Source of the DNA: Tannerellaceae bacterium
GTDB taxonomy: Bacteria; Bacteroidota; Bacteroidia; Bacteroidales; Tannerellaceae
Assembly: GCA_021203545.1 (NCBI GenBank)
Contig: JAJQAZ010000125.1
Location: 1-46,252, forward strand
Direction of reading: 5' to 3'
Length of the DNA stretch: 46,252 nucleotides
The position numbers and the translations under genes were made by a program. The notes beneath the pieces are model-generated. The model was not told the DNA's origin, made no database searches, and was given only the letters and a program-made list of their open reading frames with translations. Shown one piece after another: positions 35,530 to 43,422 of the stretch (positions within the stretch are counted from its first letter, which is position 1; each line of letters begins with the position of its first letter).

Positions 35530-35747
35530 GTGTTGTAAGCCCGAAAGGTTTGAATGTGAATCGTAGATCGGCCTTAGCCAATAACCGCGGGTGAAACCCG
35601 TGGCAGAGAGCGACTCTACTGTATGAACCCCGAAGCGGGTTCAACCCTTTCAGGGTTGTTGTAGAGGAGGTTTCAGCATACCCCGGGTTACACCCGGGGT
35701 TAGTCACATTTTACCCCATACGGGGTAATCACTTACGATTTATAACT
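35530..35747 (+). repeat. Family C multi-hairpin repeat, copy 2
   Basis: AAGCCCGAAAGGTTT, CCGCGGGTGAAACCCGTGG, GAACCCCGAAGCGGGTTC, AACCCTTTCAGGGTT, CCCCGGGTTACACCCGGGG and TTACCCCATACGGGGTAA in a row. An extra word of about 21 nt (35561-35581, TCGTAGATCGGCCTTAGCC) interrupts the stretch after GAATGTGAA; it also occurs at 46096. Confidence 0.82.
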
Positions 35748-35755
35748 TTATCAAA

Positions 35756-35944
35756 GATCGAATATAGTTTTTTTGGTCGGAGGGGATTTGCAATCCCCGA
35801 CTAACGAGTATGAGGATCTGTGATCCGAAAACAAATAAATACCGGTAAAACCGGAACTGAGGTATTTTAAAGCGGATTAAAAATCCTTATACTCCACAGG
35901 CGGGGATTACAAATCCCCTTCGACCAAAAAAACTATATTCGATC
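35756..35944 (+). repeat. Family B element, copy 4, with extended 24-bp outer stem
   Basis: The core (35775-35925) is enclosed by GATCGAATATAGTTTTTTTG.. (35756-35779) and its exact complement (35921-35944). These flanks differ from those of the copy at 26248, yet they pair perfectly. Confidence 0.82.
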
Positions 35945-35954
35945 AAAAACACCG

Positions 35955-37130
35955 TTAACCCTTCTCAATAAGGGAATTAATTGCGGCAATCACCCCGTCC
36001 ATTTGGGCGAGTGCAAACATGCGGCCATGGAAAGAGTAACCGGGATTGTATCCTTTGTCTTCGTCATCCAGCATCAGTTGACCGTGGTCAACCCGCATGG
36101 GTAACGAAGGGTTCTCTTTTTCGAATATCCGAACCAGTTCTATAAGATGTCCCCGCCCTTCAAGGTGGGAGGATTCCATAAAATTACCGTCCGGCAGGAT
36201 ATCCGTACTTCGTAAATGGATAAAACGGGTACGGTTTGCAAACTGGCGTGCCATTTCAGGTACATCATTGTGTATACCTGAACTCAACGAACCGGCGCAG
36301 AAGGTAAGTCCGTTGCATGGATTATCTACTGCATCCAGAATCCACTGAATATCTTCCGTACCGGTTACAATGCGGGGTAATCCCAATACCTGGCATGGAG
36401 GATCATCGGGATGGATACACATCTGAATCCCATATTGTTCACATACCGGCATAATCCTGTTCAGAAAATAACGTAAATTTTCCCGCAATTGGTTTTTATC
36501 TATCCCTTTGTATAGATTGAGCAACCGGTTAAATATAGCAACCGGATTCTGGTCGCCCTCTTTGATATTACCGTTAATAAAGCCCTGTGTCTTTACTATA
36601 ATAGTATCTATCAACTGTTCTTTCTCTGCTTCCGCAATGGTTTTATCCAGTTCATAAACCTGTTCCAGTTCCTCCCGGGTATAATCGTCTGTTGCATTTT
36701 CCCGTTTGAGAATAAAAATATCAAAGTAAGCAAACCTGATTTTGTCGAAAAAGAGGGTAGAGGTACCATCTTCCAGTTTATAGTCCAGGTCGGTTCGTAT
36801 CCAGTCTATCACCGGCATAAAGTTATAACAAACAGTATGTATACCTGCTTTCCCTAAATTCTCAAGGCTTATAATATAATTATCTATCAACTGGTCTCTT
36901 TCCGGCCCGGCATATTTGATCGCTTCGCTGACCGGAAGGCTCTCTACTACCGGCCACCGCAAACCGGCCGTTTCAATATATTGTTTGGTATCCAGAATTT
37001 CTTCCGGTGTCCATATCTCCCCGTTGGGAATATGATGCAAGGCTGTAACAATCCCTTCCACACCAATCTGGCGCAGCATCGATAAACTTATCTTATCCTT
37101 TTTCCCAAACCATCTCCAGGTCTTTTCCAT
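35955..37130 (-). CDS. uxuA: Mannonate dehydratase
   Basis: 391 aa, the usual size. Dehydrates D-mannonate to 2-keto-3-deoxygluconate. Start MEKTWRWFGKKDKISLSMLR and the following GVEGIVTALHHIPNGEIWTP are the family N-terminus. The metal-site region CIHPDDPPCQVLGLPRIVTG and CAGSLSSG, FIHLRSTD and MRVDHGQ are all present. It follows the SDR gene (269 bp earlier in the transcript), which would supply mannonate from fructuronate: both act in glucuronate catabolism. No isomerase (UxaC) in the window. Confidence 0.93.
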   Translation of the reverse strand: MEKTWRWFGKKDKISLSMLRQIGVEGIVTALHHIPNGEIWTPEEILDTKQYIETAGLRWPVVESLPVSEAIKYAGPERDQLIDNYIISLENLGKAGIHTVCYNFMPVIDWIRTDLDYKLEDGTSTLFFDKIRFAYFDIFILKRENATDDYTREELEQVYELDKTIAEAEKEQLIDTIIVKTQGFINGNIKEGDQNPVAIFNRLLNLYKGIDKNQLRENLRYFLNRIMPVCEQYGIQMCIHPDDPPCQVLGLPRIVTGTEDIQWILDAVDNPCNGLTFCAGSLSSGIHNDVPEMARQFANRTRFIHLRSTDILPDGNFMESSHLEGRGHLIELVRIFEKENPSLPMRVDHGQLMLDDEDKGYNPGYSFHGRMFALAQMDGVIAAINSLIEKG

Positions 37131-37134
37131 AAAT

Positions 37135-37395
37135 TGTTTTTTAGTAGTTATCGCTCACTATGTTCGCTAGTAGTCATCAGTCGCTTTGCTCCTTAGTAGT
37201 TATCACTCACTTCGTTCGCTAGTAGTTATCGCTCGTTACACTCGCTAGTAGTCAGCTCGCTTTGCTCGCAGTAGTTAAGTAGTTTAGGTATATATTTTTC
37301 TTTCTACTTGACTACTAAGCCACAAAGTGGCTGATGACTACTAACGAACATAGTGAGTGATAACTACTAGCGAACGAAGTGAGCGATGACTACTA
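37135..37395. repeat. Family D repeat, largest copy, between SDR and uxuA genes
   Basis: AGTAGTTATCGCTCAC words alternate with CTATGTTCGCTAG, CTTCGTTCGCTAG, TTACACTCGCTAG and CTTTGCTCGC. After a central TTTAGGTATATATT the right half (from 37306) repeats the words in complement (CTACTTGACTACTAAG... GCGAACGAAGTGAGCGATGA). About 260 bp in all; it would fold as one long imperfect hairpin in the transcript between the two genes. Confidence 0.8.
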
Positions 37396-37399
37396 TAAG

Positions 37400-38206
37400 T
37401 CACACTCCGCTGAATGCGCTGAAACCTCCGTCTACGGGTAATACTACGCCGGTAATGAAACTGGCTGCTTCGCTGCAAAGGAATTGTACGGCACCATTTA
37501 ATTCTGATATATCTCCGAAACGCCCCATAGGGGTTTTGGCCAGTACTTTCTGGCTTCTTTCTGTCAGGGAACCATCCGGATTAATAAGTACCGCACGGTT
37601 CTGGTCGCCGATGAAGAATCCCGGGGCAACGGCATTCACCCGTATGCCATCCCCATACTTCAGCGCCATCTCTGTGGCCAGCCATTGGGTGAAATTACTG
37701 ATACCTGTCTTGGCAACCGAATATCCCGGAACTCTTGTAATAGCCGAGTAAGCAGCCATAGAAGATATATTGATAATACTACCCTGTTTCTGTTCAGCCA
37801 TTACTTTACCAAACACCATACAGGGAAATACCGTACCGTTCAGATTCAGGCTGGTTACTTTTTCCCAATCGCCTGTTTTCATATCGAAGAAAGCCTGACC
37901 GGGTGCCAGAGTAGCTCCCGGCAGGTTACCTCCGGCAATATTCAGGAGGATATCAATTCGCCCCCACTCAGATAAAACCGTTTGAGCCACTTCCTCAAGG
38001 CTTGCAATATCCAATACATTCCCGGTCACACCCATAACTTCACCACCCAGTCCGGTCAGTTCTTCTATGTGTGCGTCCAGATTCTCCTGCCGGATATCTA
38101 TCGCAACAACTTTGGCTCCTGCCTGTACGAAACTTTTGGCAATACTGCCTCCCAACACACCGCCGGCTCCTGTTATGACAGCCACTTTTCCTTCTATACT
38201 AAACAT
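37400..38206 (-). CDS. SDR-family oxidoreductase, probable D-mannonate/fructuronate reductase
   Basis: 268 aa classical short-chain dehydrogenase. Cofactor motif TGAGGVLGGSIAKSF (near 12-26), NIAGG (about 90), catalytic Ser then Tyr-x-x-x-Lys (ISSMAAYSAITRVPGYSVAK), and the closing PVDGGFSAFSG. Members of this group sit beside uxuA in Bacteroidales and reduce fructuronate to mannonate in place of UxuB. NADH versus NADPH: DIRQEN after the second strand suggests NAD(H). A family C repeat (38252-38518) lies upstream, between this gene and the divergent AraC gene. Confidence 0.88.
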   Translation of the reverse strand: MFSIEGKVAVITGAGGVLGGSIAKSFVQAGAKVVAIDIRQENLDAHIEELTGLGGEVMGVTGNVLDIASLEEVAQTVLSEWGRIDILLNIAGGNLPGATLAPGQAFFDMKTGDWEKVTSLNLNGTVFPCMVFGKVMAEQKQGSIINISSMAAYSAITRVPGYSVAKTGISNFTQWLATEMALKYGDGIRVNAVAPGFFIGDQNRAVLINPDGSLTERSQKVLAKTPMGRFGDISELNGAVQFLCSEAASFITGVVLPVDGGFSAFSGV

Positions 38207-38251
38207 TGTTACTATATATTTAAATAATCATATTGTGATCCTGTATCAGCC

Positions 38252-38518
38252 GCTGTGTAAAAACTAAATTGTGAAATCGAAAAAGTTACAGCTTGTAAGC
38301 CCGAAGGGCTTGAATGTGACTAACCGCGGGTAAAACCCGTGGTAGAAAGCAACTCTCCTCTATGAGCCCCGAAGTGGGTTCAACCCTTTCAGGGTTGTTA
38401 TACAGAGGGTTTCTGCCTCCCCCGGGTTGCACCCGGGGTTATGCACATTTTACCCCATACGGGGTAATCACTTACAATTTATAACTTTATCAAAGAACGA
38501 TGATAGTTTTTACACAGC
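38252..38518 (+). repeat. Family C multi-hairpin repeat, copy 3, within 15-bp inverted flanks
   Basis: Core 38284-38490 with the six-hairpin order of the family. The flanks GCTGTGTAAAAACTA (38252-38266) and TAGTTTTTACACAGC (38504-38518) are perfect complements and are unique to this locus. It occupies most of the divergent intergenic space of the SDR and AraC genes. Confidence 0.82.
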
Positions 38519-38608
38519 CTCTTCCGCACGGTGCTATATACATGTAGTCGCTATACGGCTAATCATTGTTTTGCAAAAATAAGGAGATACATAATACCCG
38601 GATTTTCC

Positions 38609-38616
38609 TATATTTG
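38609..38616 (+). promoter_or_regulatory. -7 box of the AraC-family gene
   Basis: TATATTTG, 39 nt upstream of ATG 38656; -33 element not clear. Confidence 0.5.
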
Positions 38617-38655
38617 CATATTGTAGTTCTGAATTTGCAAACTGAATGATCCGGA

Positions 38656-39528
38656 ATGAAGAAAAAAATAATAAATGAACGGCTTCCGATATCGGAGTCT
38701 TCTCCGTTGAAAGCCCGTTTTTATGACTATGCACATTTTACTTATCCCTGGCATTCCCATCCGGAGTATGAGATTATTTATATTAAGGAGGGTTCCGGTA
38801 CACGTTTTATAGGGGATGATATTCATACCTATAAGGCCGGTGATGTTTTACTTATTGGTTCCAATTTACCTCATTACATGAAAAGTGACGACCTGTATTT
38901 TGCTGCCGGCAGTAATTTACGGGTAACGGGTACGATTATTCAGTTTGAAAAAGGATTTATGCAACATTCTATCCATAACTATCCCCAGTTTAGCCGGATA
39001 AAACAGTTATTGGCTGATGCGGGGCTGGGTATTTATTTTCCTTCCGGATGTTCTGCCGTACTGGTGAAGTTACTTGATAAAATCCCGGTGGAGAGTGGTG
39101 TAGACCAGATTACTTCATTCCTGCAACTTTTAAAAGAAATGGCCGGTGTGCATTCCGGGCAGACCATTTCTACCCCGGATTATACGAATGATATGTTATA
39201 TGAGGATGCCTCGAGGATTGATAAAGTGATCTCCTATATCAATAAAAATTATACCCGGCATATAGAATTGGAAGAGGTCGCTTCGTTTGCGGCAATGAAT
39301 CCCGCGGCTTTCTGCCGTTTCTTCAAAAGTAAAACCGGAAAATCCCTTACTAATTATGTGCAGGATATGCGGATAGGGTATGCCTGTAAATTATTGTTGA
39401 TGAACGACAGCCACATTGCACAAATCAGTATGGAGTGCGGTTTTGAAACGATCTCCCATTTTAATAAAACATTTAAAAAGAATACCGGTTATACTCCGTC
39501 CGAATATAAAAAAAGTGTATGCCTGTAA
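38656..39528 (+). CDS. AraC-family transcriptional regulator
   Basis: 290 aa. N-terminal cupin (AraC_binding-like, YPWHSHPEYEIIYIKEGSGT and YKAGDVLLIGSNLPHYM), then a C-terminal two-HTH DNA-binding domain (DKVISYINKNYTRHIELEEVASFAAMN and the signature AQISMECGFETISHFNKTFK, KNTGYTPSEYK). Divergent from the SDR-uxuA pair and likely its sugar-acid responsive regulator; inducer unknown. The start is chosen at ATG 38656, behind the -7 box. Confidence 0.9.
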   Translation: MKKKIINERLPISESSPLKARFYDYAHFTYPWHSHPEYEIIYIKEGSGTRFIGDDIHTYKAGDVLLIGSNLPHYMKSDDLYFAAGSNLRVTGTIIQFEKGFMQHSIHNYPQFSRIKQLLADAGLGIYFPSGCSAVLVKLLDKIPVESGVDQITSFLQLLKEMAGVHSGQTISTPDYTNDMLYEDASRIDKVISYINKNYTRHIELEEVASFAAMNPAAFCRFFKSKTGKSLTNYVQDMRIGYACKLLLMNDSHIAQISMECGFETISHFNKTFKKNTGYTPSEYKKSVCL

Positions 39529-39613
39529 CAGACACACACTCTTCTTTCCCCTCTCGAGCTACTCTCTACACACATCTTTATTGTCTTGAGTGCTGGAAGC
39601 ACGCTACATGCTA

Positions 39614-39888
39614 GGGGGCTGACCATTGGGGTCAGGTTGTTTTTGGGGAAAGTTACAAATCGTAAGCCCGAAGGGCTTGAATGTGAATAACCGCGGGTGA
39701 AACCCGTGGCAGAAAGCAGCCACACTCTATGAACCCCTAAGCGGGTTCAACCCTCTTAGGGTTGTTGTGAAGAGGGATTTTTCCCACCCCGGGTTGCACC
39801 CGGGGTTATTCACATTTTACCCCTGTCGGGGTATCCACTTACAATTTGTAATCTGTTTAAAGAATAACCGGACTTTTTGGTCAGCCCC
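39614..39888 (+). repeat. Family C multi-hairpin repeat, copy 4, within GGGGCTGACC flanks
   Basis: Core 39650-39852: AAGCCCGAAGGGCTT, CCGCGGGTGAAACCCGTGG, GAACCCCTAAGCGGGTTC, AACCCTCTTAGGGTT, CCCGGGTTGCACCCGGG, TTACCCCTGTCGGGGTA. Bounded by GGGGCTGACC (39615-39624) and GGTCAGCCCC (39879-39888). Confidence 0.82.
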
Positions 39889-39948
39889 TTGGAGATCACA
39901 AAACACCTTTATTAAAAAATGTGTGTATAGAGTAGCGGCCAAAAAAAA

Positions 39949-39972
39949 AGGCTTCCAGGTAACTGGAAGCCT
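39949..39972 (-). terminator. Terminator of the inositol-phosphate synthase gene
   Basis: Minus-strand stem AGGCTTCCAG / CTGGAAGCCT with a 4-nt loop, followed by a run of T (A9 at 39941-39949 on plus). Confidence 0.85.
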
Positions 39973-39996
39973 TTATATATTTTATTAATCCGGTTA

Positions 39997-41298
39997 TTAA
40001 TCCAGGTAATCCAGTGTAGGTTCTCCGATAATACGGCGAAGCGTATTTTTCAGAATGGTATGCTGGATAAACAGGTCATGTTCCGGTACGCGGTCGGGCG
40101 CATGCATGGGGCTCTTGAAATAGAACGACATCCAGTCCTGGATACCTGAAAAACCACAACGCAGTGCAAGATCCGAGAACAACACCAGGTCAAGGCATAA
40201 AGGGGCTGCCAGAATAGAGTCGCGGCAGAGGAAATCCACCTTCAACTGCATGGGGTAGTTCAGCCAACCTTTGATATCAATATTATCCCAACCTTCTTTG
40301 TTGTCTTTGCGCGGTGGGTAGTAATTAATCCGTACTTTGTGGTAAATGCTTCCGTACAGTTCAGGATAAACATCTGTCTGCAGGATTGTATCAATCACAG
40401 AAAGTTTACTAACCTCTTTGGTTTTGAATGATCCCGGATCGTCCAGAACTTCGCCGTCACGGTTGCCCAGAATGTTGGTCGAGAACCAGCCTTCCAGTCC
40501 TAACATACGGGTTTTCAACATCGGAGCCAATACTGTTTTCAGCATAGTTTGTCCGGTTTTATAATCTTTACCGCAGATAGGAACCTGTTTTTGTGCCGAC
40601 AGTTCCCACATAGCCGGTATATCCACACACAGGTTAGGAGCACCCATAATATAAGGAGCACCCTCTGCCAGCGCAGCATAGGCATAACACATACTGGGCG
40701 AGATCACCTCTGTATTATTTTCCTTCATAGCCTTTTCAAAAGCTTCCAGGCTTTCGTGCTCAGGGCTCATCGGGATGTACACTTCCGTACTGGCTGCCCA
40801 CATAACAACTATGCGGTCGCAATTATTGGCGGCTTTAAAGTTACGGATATCTTCACGGAGTTGTTCTGTCAATTCCCAGCGGGTCGCCGCTTCTTTTACG
40901 TGTGTTCCGTGTAAACGTTTTACGAATTCCTGATCGAAAGCAGCTTTCATCGGCTGAATAGCTTCCAGTTCGTCTTTAACGATCTCGATGTCTTTATCGT
41001 TCAGGACTTCCGCGTGTTTTGTGGCTTCGTAAATGTTTTCTTCAAATATATCCCAACCACCGAAAACAAGATCGTTCAGATCTGCTAAGGGCACCACGTC
41101 TTTAATTTTAGGGAAGCGGTTTTCATTGCGTTTTCCTAAGCGTATGGTAGCCAGCTGGGTTAACGAACCAACAGGAACACCTAATCCTTTACGGACGGCT
41201 AACGTACCTGCAATAAAAGTAGAGGATACAGCGCCTCCGATTCCCACCACGAGAACGCCAAGTTTACCATTGGCCTCTTTTACTTCAATTTTCTCCAT
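39997..41298 (-). CDS. ino1: Inositol-3-phosphate synthase (myo-inositol-1-phosphate synthase)
   Basis: 433 aa. Converts glucose 6-phosphate to inositol phosphate with NAD as recycled cofactor. Rossmann motif VLVVGIGGAVSSTFIAGTLA (14-33). Internal signatures of the family are visible: KDYKTGQTMLKTVLAPMLKT (about 245-264) and GWFSTNILGNRDGEVLDDP. Shorter than eukaryotic forms, like other bacterial members. In Bacteroidales it feeds inositol lipids. It stands alone: no phosphatidylinositol synthase or phosphatase in the window. A -7 box (41327-41334) and a terminator bound the unit. Confidence 0.93.
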   Translation of the reverse strand: MEKIEVKEANGKLGVLVVGIGGAVSSTFIAGTLAVRKGLGVPVGSLTQLATIRLGKRNENRFPKIKDVVPLADLNDLVFGGWDIFEENIYEATKHAEVLNDKDIEIVKDELEAIQPMKAAFDQEFVKRLHGTHVKEAATRWELTEQLREDIRNFKAANNCDRIVVMWAASTEVYIPMSPEHESLEAFEKAMKENNTEVISPSMCYAYAALAEGAPYIMGAPNLCVDIPAMWELSAQKQVPICGKDYKTGQTMLKTVLAPMLKTRMLGLEGWFSTNILGNRDGEVLDDPGSFKTKEVSKLSVIDTILQTDVYPELYGSIYHKVRINYYPPRKDNKEGWDNIDIKGWLNYPMQLKVDFLCRDSILAAPLCLDLVLFSDLALRCGFSGIQDWMSFYFKSPMHAPDRVPEHDLFIQHTILKNTLRRIIGEPTLDYLD

Positions 41299-41326
41299 GA
41301 TTTACATTTATTTAAAAGATAATCCG

Positions 41327-41334
41327 CAAAAGTA
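41327..41334 (-). promoter_or_regulatory. -7 box of the inositol-phosphate synthase gene
   Basis: TACTTTTG on the minus strand, 28 nt upstream of ATG 41298. Confidence 0.5.
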
Positions 41335-41399
41335 AGTTTTTCTATTGAATAATTTAGGTATTAATCACGAATAAATCGTGCCCTTTTTCATATAATGTT

Positions 41400-42695
41400 C
41401 TATTTACTGTATTTTGCGGGATAGCGGAAAATGATAGCCAGTATAGTACCAATCCCAAGCAGATAAGGGTAATAAAGATACTGCATAATATCAATAGGGG
41501 TAACCGAACCTAAGCCGGCTGCCATTAAAAGTTGTGCACCGTAAGGTATAAGCCCTTGTACTACACATGAAAAGGTGTCCAGTATACTGGCACTTTTTCG
41601 CGGGTCTACTCCATAGCGGTCCGCAATATCTTTGGCAATAGGCCCTGCCATAATCAGGGCAATCGTATTATTTGCTGTACAAATATTAGAGAAACCGGCT
41701 AGCGCGGCAATACTCCCTTCGGCTCCACGGGTGCTCCGGATACGGCTCGTTAGTTTCAGGATAATCCAGTCAATCCCTCCATTGAAACGGATCATCTCCA
41801 GTACCCCTCCGGCCAGCAGGGTAACAATAATCAGTTCCCCCATATTTGTCATACCGCTACCCATAGCAGCCATCCACCCCCAACCGTCAAAACCTCCGGT
41901 CAGGATTCCTGTAATTCCCGAAAATATAATTCCTATCAGCAATACCAACAATACATTGACCCCCAAAAGAGCTGTTGTAAGCACAATCAGATAAGGCATT
42001 ACCTTAACCCATTCCACTTCTCCCACCTCATATACGGTTTGGTTGCCCATACCAATCCATAGATAGATAAGGCAGGTAATAACTGCTATGGGAGCTACGA
42101 TCCGTATATTAACTTTAAACTTGTCCGACATTTTACATCCCTGGGTGCGGGTTGCGACAATGGTTGTATCTGAAATAAAAGAGAGGTTATCGCCAAACAT
42201 GGCTCCCCCAACTGTTACGCCCAGCATCAAGGCTTCGGGCATTCCCGTACGGGCTGCAATCCCTACAGCCACCGGTGCAAGGGCAACAATGGTACCCACC
42301 GAGGTACCTACCGAAATAGAAATAAAGCAGGCCGCCAGGAATATACCGGCTACTAACAGGTTAGAGGGTAGGAGGGTAAGGGCAAGATTCACAGTCGATT
42401 CGATCGCCCCCATGGCACTTGCCGTCTGGGCAAATGCCCCGGCCAGAATAAAAATCAATACCATCAGCATGATATTTGTATGGGCGGCTCCCCGGCAGAA
42501 CTGCTCTATCCGTTGATTTAATTTACCACCTTTTGAAATAGCGACCGCTACGACTGAAGTAAGAACAAATGCCACGGTAATAGGCATTTTATAAAAATCG
42601 TTTGCCGCGACCGATATCCCAACATACGATACGATAAATACCACCAACGGCAGTAGTGCCATAGGGTTGGGGGTATGATACAAAGATGTTTTCAT
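41400..42695 (-). CDS. Na+/H+ antiporter, NhaC family
   Basis: 431 aa with about 11-12 transmembrane helices. Family segments: FCRGAAHTNIMLMVLIFILA, SISVGTSVGTIVALAPVAVG, and GGAMFGDNLSFISDTTIVAT, the last with conserved polar D-N...SDTT residues in a membrane helix. Predicted to export sodium in exchange for protons at the inner membrane. Begins 7 nt after the yqgE stop, so it is the last gene of the aminotransferase-yqgE-nhaC unit. Confidence 0.9.
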   Translation of the reverse strand: MKTSLYHTPNPMALLPLVVFIVSYVGISVAANDFYKMPITVAFVLTSVVAVAISKGGKLNQRIEQFCRGAAHTNIMLMVLIFILAGAFAQTASAMGAIESTVNLALTLLPSNLLVAGIFLAACFISISVGTSVGTIVALAPVAVGIAARTGMPEALMLGVTVGGAMFGDNLSFISDTTIVATRTQGCKMSDKFKVNIRIVAPIAVITCLIYLWIGMGNQTVYEVGEVEWVKVMPYLIVLTTALLGVNVLLVLLIGIIFSGITGILTGGFDGWGWMAAMGSGMTNMGELIIVTLLAGGVLEMIRFNGGIDWIILKLTSRIRSTRGAEGSIAALAGFSNICTANNTIALIMAGPIAKDIADRYGVDPRKSASILDTFSCVVQGLIPYGAQLLMAAGLGSVTPIDIMQYLYYPYLLGIGTILAIIFRYPAKYSK

Positions 42696-42702
42696 TCAAT
42701 TA

Positions 42703-43302
42703 TCAATTCAAATCGGGATCTTTTGGGAACTTAGCCCAGGTTTTGTATTTACTGCCTAACTGCCCGAGTGCTTCCTTCCAGAACAATTCGTTATCAGCCT
42801 GCAGGATTGGTTCTGCCGGAATATTCCGGCTTACCAGCCAGAAATTTTCTTTGATTTCATTTTTCAGTTGGCCGGGTGTCCAGCCCGAATAACCCAAAAA
42901 GAATTTTATCTTTCCTTCCGGACTACCGTTCGCTACAATATATTCCAGCAATCTCTCAAAGTTACCGTCAAAATACAATTCTTTGGTTAGTTGAACAGCT
43001 CCCGGTAATACTTTTTCTCCTAATGTATGAATAAAGAACAACCGGTTCGACCCAACGGGCCCGCCTAAAAAAACCGGTATCTTTTCCACCTGTTCCAGTT
43101 CCGGAAAAAAATCATTCAGAATGAAGTTGGTTTTTTTATTCAAAACAAACCCCATTGATCCATCGTCGTTGTGTTCAGCCAGCAACACCACACCCCGCTG
43201 GAAATAGGCATCTTTCATAAACGGTTCTGCTATAAGAACGCCCCCCCGGGTAGGAAGTACATCATTATGTTGAATTGCGAATATGTTAAAATCTGTATTC
43301 AT
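42703..43302 (-). CDS. YqgE/AlgH family protein (UPF0301)
   Basis: 199 aa. Family pattern: LPTRGGVLIAEPFMKDAYFQ RGVVLLAEHNDDGSMGFVLN, then VFLGGPVGSNRLFFIH and IKFFLGYSGWTPGQLKNEI. Unknown biochemical function; a widely conserved cytoplasmic protein. Frame intact. The upstream aminotransferase ends 120 bp before. Confidence 0.92.
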   Translation of the reverse strand: MNTDFNIFAIQHNDVLPTRGGVLIAEPFMKDAYFQRGVVLLAEHNDDGSMGFVLNKKTNFILNDFFPELEQVEKIPVFLGGPVGSNRLFFIHTLGEKVLPGAVQLTKELYFDGNFERLLEYIVANGSPEGKIKFFLGYSGWTPGQLKNEIKENFWLVSRNIPAEPILQADNELFWKEALGQLGSKYKTWAKFPKDPDLN

Positions 43303-43422
43303 TCTTATGGGAGGAATTCGTTTAACGTTGGGACAATATAAGTTATTTTTTCAAAACTGCAAAAAAATAAAATAAAATATCCCTCCAATCCCTTAATTAG
43401 CATTACAAAACAATTATTCTAT

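Noticed and set aside
35456-35707. 83-codon minus-strand frame
   Set aside because: Consists of the terminator and the family C hairpins read in complement.
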